Shown: positions 14,001 through 29,000 of the stretch, in pieces
How positions within the stretch are numbered: position 1 is the first letter of the stretch
Layout: every line of letters starts with the position of its first letter
Source of the DNA: Rhyacichthys aspro
Lineage: Eukaryota > Chordata > Actinopteri > Gobiiformes > Rhyacichthyidae
Direction: 5' to 3'
Assembly: GCA_036850595.1 (NCBI GenBank)
Contig: CM072155.1
Location: 8,682,256-8,746,255, forward strand
Length of the DNA stretch: 64,000 nucleotides
Position numbers and translations under genes: made by a program
The notes under the pieces: generated by a model
Databases searched by the model: none
Told to the model about the DNA's origin: nothing
What the model saw: only the letters and a program-made list of their open reading frames with translations

Positions 14001-17000
14001 GCACTTTTTGTTCCTCCACTAATGAATACTTGCATGCCTTTATGCAGTAATTATGAGGGGCTTAAGATGAGATGTAAATAAAAACAGATTGTTAGAATGT
14101 TTAAGAAGATGCTTCAGGACTATTTTAGGCAACTTTTCTATGAAGCCTAGCCCCAGGGTTTGGCAGTCCCATCTCCTTGTACTCACAAATAATAGTCAAA
14201 AATCATTATATGTGCATTTCATAGTCACCCTTTCCTCACCTGGTCCACTGGTATAGCTCTTGTTTGTATTATTTCTGCACAAAAAATACATATAATGACC
14301 TTTGACTTGGCAAATCACACATTCTGTATTTGCTGATGATGTCTCTTTGTGCTGCTCTTGCCTTGCAGGCTGTTTTCCAGTTTGACATCGGGCCTCTGCT
14401 GGAGCAGGTGGGCACCAGGAAGGAATCTCTAAATTTCATGAAGAGACGAATACGTATGCTGGCAGCAGAGTGGGCCTCAGCAGCTCGACGGCTCGATGAC
14501 AAGCTCCGCAAGCACTGGAGAGAGCAAAAGAGGGTGAATATAAAACATTCTCACCCACACAGACAGGAAGACTAAAGTATAAAATAACAGAGCCAGTTCA
14601 TTCTTTTCAAAGTGTAGTGCCTGAAACAGACATAGAAAGAAAATGAGCCACTTCGAAGGGACTTTTTAATCTCTTTTATTCTGATATACTTCCATCTGTT
14701 TAGACCGAAAGCGCAGGATGTTTTGGATCAAACGCTTCAGTTGTCGCTTTGACAGTCCTTTAATGTTACCGTGGCAGCGCTGACATTTTGTTGGACTAAC
14801 ATTTTCCACTTTTTTTCTGCAGCCACTCAGTGTGACTCACAGTTTGTTCCAACATAAGTAGATAATGAAGGGGGTAACTCCTAGAAGGCATCGATTATCT
14901 TTAGTGTACTTTCGCAGCTGACATTTACAGGGACATTTTCACCAAGTGCTTGCTAACAGACCTACCTTGAGTGTGGATGTGTATTTTCTTCTTCTGTTTT
15001 TAAAAGCACCATGAATTACTTTGTGTTCGACTTCCACGTTGTACATTACACGCCTCCTCCATCCATAAACGGGCAACTCAATGTTCCCAATCCGCACCAT
15101 TTCCTCATAGTGCTTTTTTGGTGCCTCTTTAAAGCGTTGAAGATCTCCATAGTTGTTCTTACTTACTGTCTGCGGGGCGCCAGCCGTTTTCATATCGCCT
15201 TGTGCTCTTCAGATTCTTTTAGCTCAGACACAGCGACAAAAAATAACCTAGTTTCGAATTGCACCACCATCACACTCTTAACACTCTGCTCTCTAACTTT
15301 TAGATCCCTTTTTATAGTCTCCAGTGCATGTCCTTAAGTAGCCTTGTATTAATGCAGCATGGTGTCATCATAATGGATGTAAGGCTGCTTGAGAGGGTAA
15401 AAGATGTATTGTAGATGTCACTGACACCAGATGCTTTTAATCAGAACTTGTGAACAGCTTCCAAAAAAAAAAAAAAAAAAAAAAAAAGGGAGAAAAGAAA
15501 GTGTTCTAAGTGAGCTGAATTAGCCTGGCTCTGTCTTTAGTTGACATTCTGAACTTCTCGACAACAATGCTTTGTGTTGTCAGTTAATGGGCTCTTAAAA
15601 TAAATTCACAACAAAGGATATTAAACAACGATAATTAAAAAGAGTCAAAATAAAATGCGTCCTCTGACAGTCCTTATGTTTATGCTTGCCAATGCATGCG
15701 TGCAATGACAACAAGCAGAGAGGCAAGTTTTGTGCTGTTCAGCAGTTATACTATTTGTGTTATACTGCATGTATGCGACAGTAAGGTAAGTCATTTTATT
15801 CATACAGCTCATGAATGACAAACGCAGCCGCTGTTGTGTTGCTGATTCAACATAAAGGAAAGGAGCATGGCGCTGTCCACGGTCCTGAACACTGCATATC
15901 TTTATTTAGATCCAAAAGTATACGCAATTTTACATGACATTCATCTTGAACACTTTTCTGTTTTAGGTTTGAAGCTCATCACGCTTATATTTACAGTGCT
16001 TGCTGTTGAAATATATACATAGTGAAAATGTAAATCTGCAGTTACATGCTCTGTTGGATTGAGAAAGATAGTTTGACAAGCCTACGATATGTTTTCTCCT
16101 TAAGCAAGTTATGAAGAGTTAAAGTCTAAATGAAAGCAATGCCTGGCAGCAGTGCATGGTTGGAAGAGAAGACCTGTCTTTGAAGTTTTTAAGCCAGAAG
16201 TAATTGAGAAAAAAATAAATGCTACCATCTGTTAAAAATAAAGTTAATTTCATTAGACATTCTTTCTTCCCCTCAGCAGTTAAGTGTGCTGGTGTACCAC
16301 TCTGCATATCAATTATTCCTCTGCAGGTCGGGTTTGATTCCAGCTCTGCACACACTTGATTGTATTTCGTTGGGGTCGGACTCGTGCTGTGTTGCTTTCA
16401 ATAGATTCTACATTTTCTTTTAACTCCGGCTTCTCTGAGTCGTGCAAAATGACTAAATTTATTCATCAAAGTGTCTGAATATTTAAAAGCTTTTGTCAAA
16501 GTTACTCCTAAAAATTCTGTTTAAAATTGAAACTAATGACTGATTTTAAAAACAGTAACGCTTGATTTTCCCTTGTTCATTTAGATTCTAGTCCACGTGG
16601 GCTTTCTGACAGAGGAGTCTGGGGATGTGTTCAGTCCCAAGGTGTTGAAGGGAGGTCCTTTGGGCGAGATGGTGCAATGGGCTGACATCCTCGCAACTCT
16701 GCATGTGCTCGGCCACGACCTCAAGATCTCAATTTCTCTCAAAGAGCTGCAACAGTAAGTTGTTTTTCATTGCTATATTTTTTATAAGAGCTTAATGGAT
16801 TTTTGAGCAATTAAAGACCTCTTTACAAGCCAAATCATCAAATTGATTCACAGCTAATTTTGCCACAGAAGTACAACAAATGGGATATTTTAGTGAAAAA
16901 TATTGTTGTCACACTAATGATCATTTTGATTCTGAAAGGACCCCATTGTTCTGCCATACGCTGCAGCTACAGCACTGGAAATGCTTTAGAGTCAGATGAC

Positions 17001-20000
17001 GTTACCCAGATTATAACTGGTGTGTTTTGGGACAAAACAAGAGGGACTGCCTATCTCTGTTATAATCATGTGTATGGCCTTTATTTGTCATAATGCAGTG
17101 ACGAAAAGGCACGGCTGCAGTGTTCTTTGTCATAAGCAGTTGGAACAAGAATGCTAAAAAACAAAGTAGCCCTCAAGCTGTATGTGTGTCCCTCTTAACC
17201 AGTGTGTCATGTATTATGTCTACAATAACATTTTACGTTTATGAAGGTTTAACAGTTAAAACAGTGTGTATGCTAATCTTGACCTGGAAGAATTCTTTGG
17301 TGATCAAGTCTAGGTATACTCATGTGCTCCTTGTATTGTTATTTGGCGCCGTGTATAACCTCTTCCAAAGGATCCACTGACTTGCAGCTTCTTGTATATA
17401 ACAGACAACTGAATACCAATGCACTCACTAATGTGGTCAGTCTGTTGCCATTTGTAATTTTTGGTTAAAGCTTTATTACCCAATACTTCTGGCTCTGAGT
17501 TCAGCACCAGACTGTCGCAATTCCACAATTATATTAAACATTGCGTAAATGCATTGCCAGTATTTACTGCTTCTCACTTTGCTTCCCTTTTCTTTATTGT
17601 TTATCTATTTTGCACTGTTTTGCTGTGAAAGCCCTTATATCCAGCACTGGAATAGACACTTCCTCAGTTTAACTGTAGTCCATGTAGACCAGTAGGACCT
17701 GTCAACATGTACATAAATTCTGTTGCCAAAATGCACACACATCTGTGTCATCTGGTTTTAAAACAGTAAAACTGTCAACATTTGCTTTCCTGTTTTGTGT
17801 GAAAACTGTACAGAAATCATATTGGAACAAGTGACCAACAGTCCAATCAACAAAGCGATGCCCTTGTGTGGTTTTCGCTCTCTCCGGACCACAGATAAGC
17901 TATCAGTCGTTCCTGTGAGTGCTACCACAGCCCTCGGGCTTGACCGCATCTCCACAGTCCTCCTGCTGCAGCATGACTGACTCCACAGTGATAACAGGCT
18001 TGTCGCTTGTCATCACCTACATAACTGCACACGCCCATTTACTGTACGTCCAAGCCACACAGATGGGGCGGCTGTATCTAAAAATATAATGTTATTGATT
18101 GTCAATAAAAAAGGGCTTGTGGAGGCAGACAGGGCTAGGCCTGCCACAGACATTTTTGGCGCAGCGATCCTTCGGCTTCACGCTGGCTGGTCAGGAAAAT
18201 GACTATGTACAAGACAAGATTTGCAGTTGATTCCTTTGTGCCAGTGGGTGGTGTGAAGCTCGTGCAGACAGAGCGGCGATGTGTGCTTGTTATTGGAGGG
18301 AGGAGGCCGAGGGCATTGATGAGTTTGAGCTGCTCTTTGATCTTAAAGTTGAAACAGTGGAAATAAGCTGCTTTGATAAGACCAGACCAAGGAGCTCAGT
18401 GAGTTGGGGAGGAAACCGCAGCGGGAGTGCCTCTGCTGCCTGGGCTATTATTTACCCCACTAATTGGTGTCATGGCGTATTGAATCACTGTGGTCCGTCT
18501 GCACTGCAAGCATCATCAGAACTGTTTACTGAACTGTACAAGTTCCGACAGACTCATAAATGTGGCTGGGGAGAAACACTGGCCAAGACTGGGATGTCTT
18601 TTCACAAGCTGGAAGAAATGTGTTGGTTTATATATAACTGTACATAGTCATAAAACATTGGACCAAGATTGTTCTAATAATGAGCCATCACTGTTAAGCT
18701 GCTTGAAGACATGCTAGAATTTATTTCTTGTTTTGCCAAGAAGGGTGCAAAATTGTACTTTTTTAAAATTAATTTTATTTATTTACTTGGAGTTACAGCA
18801 CAACAAACAAAGAATAATTAGCCCAAATACAGTAGGCATTGTCCGTAAGCATTTTGTTGATGTACTGTTTGGAACTGTTTGGATCTTTTGTCTGATGTTT
18901 TGTAGCTCAGTGTGTTTGTAGTTATTTAGCTGGCTATTTCAGCTGGAAATGAAATGGTCAGAAACTATGATTAAGGGCTGAAATTGAAGCCATGTGGATT
19001 TATCAGACTGCACCATATTCCCTCGGTGCCGGCGGCATTAGTATTCATATTCCACTCATTTTTTAAAGGCCTTACATTGGCCGGTTAATAGCAGATGGTG
19101 TGCATCTATAAATCCTCTTTCTGTGACTATTAATGAAAAGAAAAGGAGAACATCTCTCTACATCCCTTACTCTTTCTCTCCCACACGCTATTAAACTGAC
19201 AGATCGTTATGTGGTGCTCCCACAGATTCCCTCAGGCTTGTATCTATTTACATTTCCTGCTCTTCACTTCCCACCGAGGCTTTGGAAAAGAAGCTTAATA
19301 TCACTGGATGGCCTGCTGAGAATAATATGTGGACTCGACCATCATTTGTTGAGTGATCTTATGGATGGATACACGCCAGGGTTTTAGTTACACCGAGAGC
19401 TAAGCTGTTGGTTAGCATCACAAACTGTAATTGTCTCTGATTGGCGACATACTGTCTCTTTTACACAATGGCTTTGTTAAGTAGTTGCTTGGCTTGCCCA
19501 GACAAGTCGCTAACACTCAAGCTTCCCTCAGCCAGTGTCATCTCTGTAGTGAGATGATTTACTTATCCTGCACATGCTTCTCCAAGGTGCAGTCATTACA
19601 GAGCACTAGGGATACAATGTGCATCATAGCACATGGCAGAAATGTTCGGTAGAAAACTAGAAGAAAGCTCTATCTCTGGATTTAGTTGATGGTTATGACT
19701 TTTTGACTGCAATTAAGTCATGAAAATAAGTGGCTATGAATTGTAACTCTTGTTGAAGTGATGAAAGAAATAAGACTGGTCTGTGTAAAGGTGGAGTGCT
19801 GTTTTGGAGGCAACAGTAGAAGTATAGTTTGCCCATAAATGAAAAGAGATGGAGAGGGCGATGACATAATTTCTGTCAGCAACACAACACGTTCAGCACT
19901 ACGCAAGAGGGCCCTATGGTAATTTGTGGAACGCCGCAGACAGCTGTCACTTCCACTCGGGGATGCCCCCTTGTCTCGTCTCCGGGGCGACATGGGTAAT

Positions 20001-23000
20001 TAGCCAGTGGCGGAGCATGGGGACTGAACACCTGAGGAGCCGTGGATGAGTTGAGGCACCCGGTTAGAGGCAGCTTGTCAGGTTTAGTACGTTCTGGCAA
20101 CACAGTGAAGAAGAAACACGCTGCCTCCTATTAGCATTGTCATCCAAAGATAAAATGAAGAAACCAACCAATATAATTTTCCAATATGTTTCCACACTTC
20201 ACTGCAGCTCTGCCAGGATGCTGTCCTCTCATACTTAGATAATAATTCATTTCTCAACACTCTTCTTATTATATTGCTGACACACAGGCTGTGATGGCTG
20301 CCTTGTGTAGACATTTCTCCAGTGGTGTTTCCTAGACTGAATTTAACTTTAGGTAAAGACGTATTATCACGAACCACAAAATGATCTATCTTTGCCTAGA
20401 AAGTAATGACATACATTGTGAAATGTGAAAAAGGGATCCTTGAAATCAAAGACAACCTGGGAAAGTCTTATTACTGCACTGATATCAGGTTATGCCTTTT
20501 CATAAGTGCTGATGCTCTCTCGCCCTGCAGCCTTTGAGTGATGTGCCTTTGTTTTTTTGCTTTTCCAGATGAAAAGCACAAACAGAGGCGCTGGTAAAAA
20601 TAGCCAAGGCACTGTATGCTCTTAGAGAGAACATCATAAAGGCACATTGTCTGGTAAATGTTCATTTAAGTCTCTTACCTTAAAAACACTTTCTCTGTGA
20701 AGTCTTTAATCTTTAGATGTTATATTTAGGATTCATTCTTTTCATGTGAGTGATTTTGTGCATTTTTATATTGAGTCCACTTAGGAACAGTAACCGGGTT
20801 TTATGTATAGCACAGTTTCAAGATGTCACAATAATTATGATATTTAAACCTCCAATACCTTGACATTATGCTGTTGTAATATAAAGCATCACATGACACA
20901 TTGATCACATTTGACCCTTCTTTATAAAACATAACTTACATACACAAAATTAGCAATTTCAAATATTATATAGGTGAAGTTTGGAGGCTGTACATTACAA
21001 AACAAAGATGGTAGGTGCTGCTTTACTCTTTATTTAAAATGTCTTGCTCAAAGTCTGTTCTCTGGAATCACTTATTAATGTTTAGGCTCTTAATTTCTTT
21101 GTTTTTACTTCAAAATAAGACATTTTTGCACTCTTCTTAGCAAAACAAGAAAAAAATACAGTACGGCTTCAAGCTACTTAACACTGATGGCTCATTAATG
21201 AAATGATATATCTTCACCATTGCTGAGTGTGAGGCTGCAGTGCTGTAATGGTGAATTTCAAAGTGATACATCAACTGTATCGGCTCATAACAGAGACAGC
21301 ATCTGAGTTTTCACCCCTTGCTACTTTTCGTGCCTTCTCAAGCTCTCCATTAGGATGCCAGACCTCGCTTCCTCTGCCAGACCTTTTTCACACAGTGGCA
21401 TATCACCTCCTTCTCTTCACACTGCGAGCCCTTTCTCCACCTCCTCGCAGCCCCCCCACCCCCCGTAAACTGCTGGCCCCCGGCTCCAACCCCTCATATG
21501 TGCCTGGAAATCTGCCTCAGCCAATTCCCCTCGCTGCTGGACACACACGCACCCTTCTTTTAAGAAATAATCACTGCCACTGTGCGTCCGTTTGTTTCTC
21601 TGCTGCTCTCCCTCTTTCCCCAACTGTTGAGTTGCCATGGCGCCAGTGGCCAGCTGTGAAATGGAGAAATTGTTCCTGTTGGTAGTTGTCAAGTGGTGTC
21701 AGGGAAATATATGCAAGTCTGCTCCTTTGTTTCTCACTGCAGTCTTTGTCTCTTTGCTTGAACACACATTTTCCTCTTTCAGGTTTAGGGATTTTATTGT
21801 TGAGCTGCAATACAACAATATTTTATTCTGAAACAACATACAGTAAGTGGTGGTGCAAGGGAAAAGTGTGCAGATGTTCTCGATAGCATAAAAATCCTCC
21901 TGAATTAATAATGGCCCTGTTACCTTAGAGCTGCAGTAGGTGAAAACTCCTCCTGTCAGCAACATAGTGACCTGCCTGCTTTTATTTTTTATTTGAAAAA
22001 GTGAAACTGAACCAACTCACCAATGTGAAAAGTTCAGCATTACAGCGATTTTTTTCCTCAATTAAAAGGAAAAAAATCTCTGCACTGAATGAGATGCAAA
22101 CCAACCAAATGAACATGGTTACAAGACTATCTCACAGACTGGTGCCTTTGAAGAAGAACACTTTAGTCTTTCAGTACACTGTAAATGTTGCCATTCCCAA
22201 ATGTACCACACTTATCCAGATGCATAACTAAGACTCATAAACAGGGGTAAAACTTTACCTAAATAATCGACACACATGTCTTCTACAGTTAAAACCACTG
22301 ACGTTATTTCTATTTTATTCTAAAATCCTTAGAAGACACTACATTCATAATTCCAGTGAAGACATTTACAACTATAAAGTGCTTTGGTGACACATTCTTT
22401 CATTTTAATGAGCATAGTTGTGCAATTCATTCTACCATGCCAGATCATTAAGAATTCTTGTTTTTTTCTTTTGACATGAATAAACTACAATTTTCCTGTT
22501 TATCATAGCAACAAAAGGCCTGTAATGTCCTTTGTGTTTTTATTAGTTTTTCGATTACATCTGAGCTGTAAATGTGTGGTCTTTTGATAGAATTTGTTTG
22601 CAGTGATATAAAGATGAAATATGGCCTCATCTTTTTCCTTTTATCTCCGACGAGTTTGTCAGGTGGAAGAACAGAGGTAGTTTAGTGCCTGCTTGCGGAT
22701 GCACACTCTTTCAAACAGTGCCGCTGCTACACTTTGTCTTCACTCCCAAATTCTCACCGCTGCTTCGCCTAATACTCTTTAATCCTTTTACGCTTCCCTT
22801 AAAGTTCTCCTGGATTTGCATATATCCAATTAAACGGGCAGCTTTAGTGGATCTGTGAGGAGCAGCCCCACATACTCAGTGATTGTAATACATCTGCTCT
22901 TACTCTAATTCACATAGAGCAACAGACCTGCCAAAATATGATCACATACATATGGCGGTGTAAGTTAGTAAGTTTATTTTTCTTTACACACATGCTACTG

Positions 23001-26000
23001 AAAGGAAAAGGACAAAAAGAACTGCACATTTTAGTGATGACTTTTTTAATATAATGTGAAAAGTAATGTAATATTTTCCCTCAAGAGGCCTTTTTTTATT
23101 ATAGGAAGGAAATTTGACTCGTGATATACGTGACTGCTATGTGATTAGATCTTTATATAAATAGGCTGAAAATATGAAGTCAACATTTACTCAGCATTGC
23201 TTGAATGTCAAGTGTTCTGAACTGAAACCTCTCGTTGTTTTATTTATTTATTATTAAAAAACTAGGGATGCAACGATCCAGCTATTTTAATACAGATCCA
23301 GATCCCAGTGCTTTGAGTATCTGCAGGTATCAGATACTGATCCGGTCCAACTGGTATTTTCATATAGATCATATAAATAAAGATCCTCGTATTTGTCACA
23401 TGACCTATTATGGAGATGGGGTTATCATTAGAGTTTATTGTAATGAGTAGATTTGTCTAATTAAAAAGAAAGTAAAGAGCAGCTCTTTTACCATTGTATA
23501 GACTTATATCAACTTAGTAATGAGTCATTCATTTTATTCATGATTCTTGTGTCCACACATCTGATTTGACTCGCTCCATCTTGTCATCTTCCTCAAAGAC
23601 CTGGTGGTGTACATGCCACAGACATATAGTTACACATAGTAGATTAGACTTATGTATTTACTCCAATGACCGGTATCCGATCCAGCTATTTTGTCTTGAT
23701 TGGCACTTGTTTTTGATCTGAGGAAAAGATCGGTTCATCCCTATTTAAAACCATAAATGGGACTAAATATCAAACTCATGATACTATTAGAACATGATGC
23801 TGGATCAAATACAGAAAAGTTGCTAATTGATGTATCCGGTAAAAGAGCCTTTATGTTTCTGGTTTAAGCAGTTTATAAAGTGTCTATAATAATGATAATG
23901 TGATAATAGCTTGCACTAAACAGGTACCTTAAGGCTGCAAGGGTTAGGTGAGGATAAATCAGGGCGCTATCTTCATATAAACTATATACTTTTGTGCGAG
24001 ATATAGGATGAGACTATATGATTAATATCAATATACACCAGTTAATTGTTTAGTTTTTCTCCCCGTCACACTCACTCACGCTGAGCAGTCGCCGTTAACA
24101 TTTTATCGGCTTATTTGCAATTTATTGTTTTACTTAAGGACCATTTTTAATGTAATTTTAGAAGTTGTATAACATATGGAGAGATGAACTCACTATATTG
24201 AGATTTGAGATTTCATCAACCAGCCTTATTTGAGTATGTGTGACACTTCACGTTTGTCTTTTTCTACAGTTCAAAATCTGGCCAACGTGCAACGCCACAA
24301 TTGCAGTGTGTAATGCAGTGGCCTGACAACACAAGCTAGCTGAAATATAATTGGATAAAAACTCTACCATGATAAACAACATTGGAAGCCACTCAACTAA
24401 GTGGATATAATGTGACATAAAGAGAATAGCGAATAATTTTGTTTACATATTTATAAAAATAAAATAAAATAAATTTACTTTTCTGAGCATGTTTAGGCCA
24501 GCAGACAAGGCCTTGCTGGCCCTGATGGCCCACCACTGGTGTAATGTAAAGATGTGGTCTGAAACACTTTGCTATCTAGGCTTGTTTCATGTTCCACACT
24601 GGTTGACTAAAAACCGCCAGGGTTATTGCTTATTATCACCTGTAGAGGAACAAGGAGCTGAGACTGTTTTTACTGTGTCTGCTGTTGAGCTGCTGACTAA
24701 ATATGTCCACTGTCCAAGGAGCGATCGATGTAGGCTTGTTATCTTTTTGAGTTTTTGCGAGGAGATCAGAGTTCAGGGAAAGATGGAGGCCAAGGTCATG
24801 GGTCTCTTTCACTGAAAAAAGCAGTTACCCAACATTTGTTTTGTTCCTGCGACCTCCACTATACTCATTCTGTCATTCATTTACAGAGCTTTTCAGTGAT
24901 TATTTTATTCTAAGCAACTGAATAGCACAAATATTTTCCATCTTGATTTTTTAAAAGCTGATGCAAAAGTAAAGTACACACAATAAAAATGCATCTGTAG
25001 GACTGATTTATTTTTAGACATACAAAGGCTGAATCATGGGTCAAAAACAATTAAGTATTTAACTACTACTTTGTTATTATCCTCAGGTTAATACTCCCAA
25101 ATCTAATTAGCTCTGGACAACTGGAAGCATCTCACTGGTTGATTTTGTAATTGCTTTGACCTAATGGTCTTAACTGTAGGCCCCCCTGTGTCACCAAAAC
25201 AGCATGAGCCTGTACATAGGATGATGATATTTTAGTATAGGGTTAAAGACCCCTTTACTGTTTTGATAAATTGTCTTACTGTGATAGGTGGTCCAGGGCT
25301 GCTCAATTATGGAAAAAATCATAATCACAATTATTTTGGTCATTGTTAAAATCACGATTATTTAACACGATTACTCATTGACTGCAAATATGTTATGAAA
25401 TATGTAATATGTATGCTTAAAAAATAAACATAAATAATAATTATGATAAATAAGATCAACAATGTAGTGCACTTCCACAATCTTGTGAAAAACAAGTAAT
25501 GAATAATGTTTTTCTCGATTACAGGTTCTGTAATCGTTTGGAGACAAAATTGACATTTTAATTGAAAATTTGATTAATTGCACAGCCCTAGGTCTATGTC
25601 ACAAGTATAAATAAGCTCTCTCCTTAAACCAGAACAGACTATCCATTTATATATAAAAATATAAATGCAATGAAAAAAATCAACTGGAGGTCAGTAAGTC
25701 ATAGTGTGTCTGAACTTGTCTTTGTCCTGTAATAGTTTACATTTAGTATAACTGTAGCCTTTGTTGGACTGATTTGTCATGTCATGTGGCTTTTCTTTGG
25801 AGAACTGAACTAAGTTTGCAGAGTAATACTTTCTCTTACCAAAGCACATATGCGTGATTGGGTATTTTGTCAAAGTGCTACCTTAAAACTGTGCTGCACT
25901 TTGTCATGGTAGACAGCAAATTTATACTCTTATTTGTGTCTTATTTTATGCCCTATGTTTTCAGTCAGCGTTATACAGTATCTCATTTCAGAGAGACAGA

Positions 26001-29000
26001 ACATTAACCATTAACTTTGCTTTCACAGAATCACTACTGCTATATGGCTTTATTAAGCCTTCTATTCGACAGTTTGACATAATCATTTTTATTTTATTTT
26101 AACTGAATGCAATGTAAGTGCACTTGAGGACAACATTCAATTAATCATTATAAATGTTGCACGAGGACACTGCAATTACACTGCAGCAATGATGTATTTT
26201 TAATTCAATAAACCTATTAGGTGAAGAATCACTGTCACACTCGGTTGACCACCGTGGTGCTTAGATTTGTTGTTTACTTTTCATTGAACTGTATATTAAC
26301 TGAGTCAAACAATGTTTGAATAAGCGATGAAGTGGTCTTAAAACAATAAAGCCAAACTATTTTGGCCAGTATAGAAGCTATAAGAATATATTTATATTTA
26401 ACACAAAGGTTTGCAAAGTGCTTAGATAAGAGCTTGTTCTGTCGCACTGGTAATGGAGGCAGGCAGAAAAAAAGCATCAACATTTGATTGAATATGCAGG
26501 TCACCTGATACAAAGTAAACTGAATGTTTATGTTTTTCTTTCTGATTTAAACTGTGTGTATGTTCTCCTAATGGCTTTTATCACCTTTGTAATATATGAA
26601 AATATGACAGACTTTGCAGGAAAAGGTCTTGGTACTTTGCTAAAATCTCCTGTGATGTGTTGTGATCCAGGTTTCTGGGAGTCCCTCCTGGCCGAGGAAG
26701 CTGCCCTCTGACTGGACCCCTGCCCTTTGACCTCATTTACACCGACTACCACGGCCTGAAGCAGATGAAGCAGCACATGAGTCTGACACTCAAGAAGCAC
26801 AAGTCAGTATTCGTCTTTAGTCTGTAGGATGTTTGTCACTCTTTGTCATAGAGCATGTCAACCTCTCCATAGCATCCATTTTAAAACAAAGATAGTTTAA
26901 ATGTGGCACTATGACCAGGTATTTTTCTCTCATTAATGTGTTTTACTTTGTGTTTGTTTTACTTCGCTGTAATTTCTTTTCTTTTTTTCTTTTTTTAAAT
27001 GAAAATCCTCACTATTGGCATATTGACTGATTTGTGTTACAAGCTGCTTGACATAGGGCTTAACTCTACTGTGAATCAGCAAAGCTCATTCTTTGGGAGG
27101 GTTCCAATTTGGCTCATTGACACTAATCTATAAACGGGATGCAGGCCTTGGATTGATGTCTCAGCCTGTTTGTCTGCATCACAAACACTTCTTTTGTTTT
27201 TGTGTCAGTAAACTTCCAGGTTACATGCAGGTACTCAAGTGTATAGTTAGCAGAACTGTACAACTGTTCATTTTCCTCAAATGTTCAAACTAACAGATTT
27301 CTTTCACACTAATTGGCGGCAAGCTGTGCTCTTTGAAAATAAATACATCTGCTATAATTTTGCTAGGGTTCCAGGTGGGCAGCACTCAGTATACATGCAA
27401 ATGAAGTCTTTTATCTAAACAGAACGCAAAGCACAATTCTGGGAGGTAAATATTGAGATGAAAAGCATAAAGAAAGCAAACATCAGTGTGATTAATACAA
27501 TAATGCTGGAATAATTATCTAAAGTACAATATTATTATTACGTGTTGCAGTTTGTTTTTACCCTATGTTTTATTATAGATGATAATAGAAAGTTTTGCAG
27601 CTACCAAATAACCAAGGTCTAGGCTTACACATCTTTTATTAAGAATACTTATGCTTTTTTTAATTATTTTTTTAGATAATCTTGCGATTTACAGTGAGAA
27701 AAAAAAAAAAACATGGGTGAAGGGTGATAAATTGACATGTCCAAGGTCAGCGGATCGACTAACGCTCAACAACTGGCAGTGAATGACAGGCTAGTATTTT
27801 AACTGGCTCTTCAGCACGGAGTCTGATTAGAGACACAGGCCCTCAGACTGAATTTAATCAACTGATCTTTCTTCCACCAAATGAATATTCACTGTTGCTG
27901 ATGCTGAGGGCTGTCTTGTAATTGTGTTATGATTTGTTAGCGTTGGTGTCAAATTCTAATGCCTGCAGGGAGCATCTCCTGTCAAACACAGAGTAAAGAA
28001 TTGAGTGTATTTCCTAAATCATCCATATGGATGGGTCAAATTCACCCCAGGCCCAGTCATGGCAATGAAACAAGGCAGTGATTTAAGCTTTAGTGATATG
28101 TCATTGAGGTCAATTTAAGCTGCATTCATTGTCAATTCAACTTGGACACCTCTAGCAACACAGTTATGTCTCTGTATGAACTGTCATAACATAAAAAAGT
28201 GTCATACTTGTTTTATGACGCTATGCATAGTTAATATGGGTTACCTTCTCTTTTGGTACAAAGTGTTTAATATGGAAAAAAGACACTTTGTTCTAATTTT
28301 AGCTGAGCCTGATTCTTTTTTTGTCCCAGATGCCACATCCGAGTGATTGACACCTTTGGAACAGAGCCTGCTTATAATCACGAGGAGTACGCCACTCTGC
28401 ATGGCTACAGGACCAACTGGGGCTACTGGAACCTTCACGCCCTGCAATACATGACCATGTTTCGTATGTGGACTCTAATTATTTACAGAAAATGTATTTG
28501 ATAGAATCACTGTATTAAATGAATCAGTTTATATAGAAGATAATGGTAAAATAAAGTTTGTATGAACACATAATGTGAGTTTATGTCAGAACTCCCATTG
28601 GATGAATAAGCTCACTATGCACAGACATCTTACAGAGAAATATGTTCAGAAAACAACACAGGGTACATCAGATGAATAACACAGGGATAATTCTTGTTTT
28701 TCTAGCCTCCAACTGATTCAATAAGAATGAGCAGGCAGTTTTTGTTTACTGTAATTGCAAAGCTGAAGTTGTTAGCTTTCATTTCAGTTTTGAAAATTGG
28801 AAAAAAAAAAAATTATTATTTTTTTTTTTACCCTGGCATCCTACCATTAGTAGGCTGATAATTTTCATTGTATGTACTCTGGGCTGCAGTGCAGTTTCAA
28901 CAGCACCAAAAATGACCTAGAAGTAAGGTGAAATTTTTCTTATGTTGAAAATGGGCTTGGAAAAATACTCAACAATTCTATAAAGCTAAAATCACCTTGG

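Larger units (their letters stand above)
16755..26670 (+). other. mgat5b: mgat5b long intron (9.9 kb)
   Basis: The largest intron in the window. The flanking exons are collinear with the family sequence, so no coding exon is expected inside. It holds two hAT-type elements (23263-23743 and 25294-25590), a C/T-rich stretch near 21420-21490, and GC-richer blocks near 19850-20080 that could be regulatory. The long frame at 21248-21685 is low-complexity and unsupported. Confidence 0.7.

Noticed and set aside
18279..18647. 122-codon plus-strand frame
   Set aside because: Within the long mgat5b intron, no splice sites in frame with the gene and no domain recognised.
21248..21685. 145-codon plus-strand frame
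   Set aside because: Pro/Ser/Leu low-complexity translation of a C/T-rich stretch inside the 9.9 kb mgat5b intron; flanking exons are already collinear.
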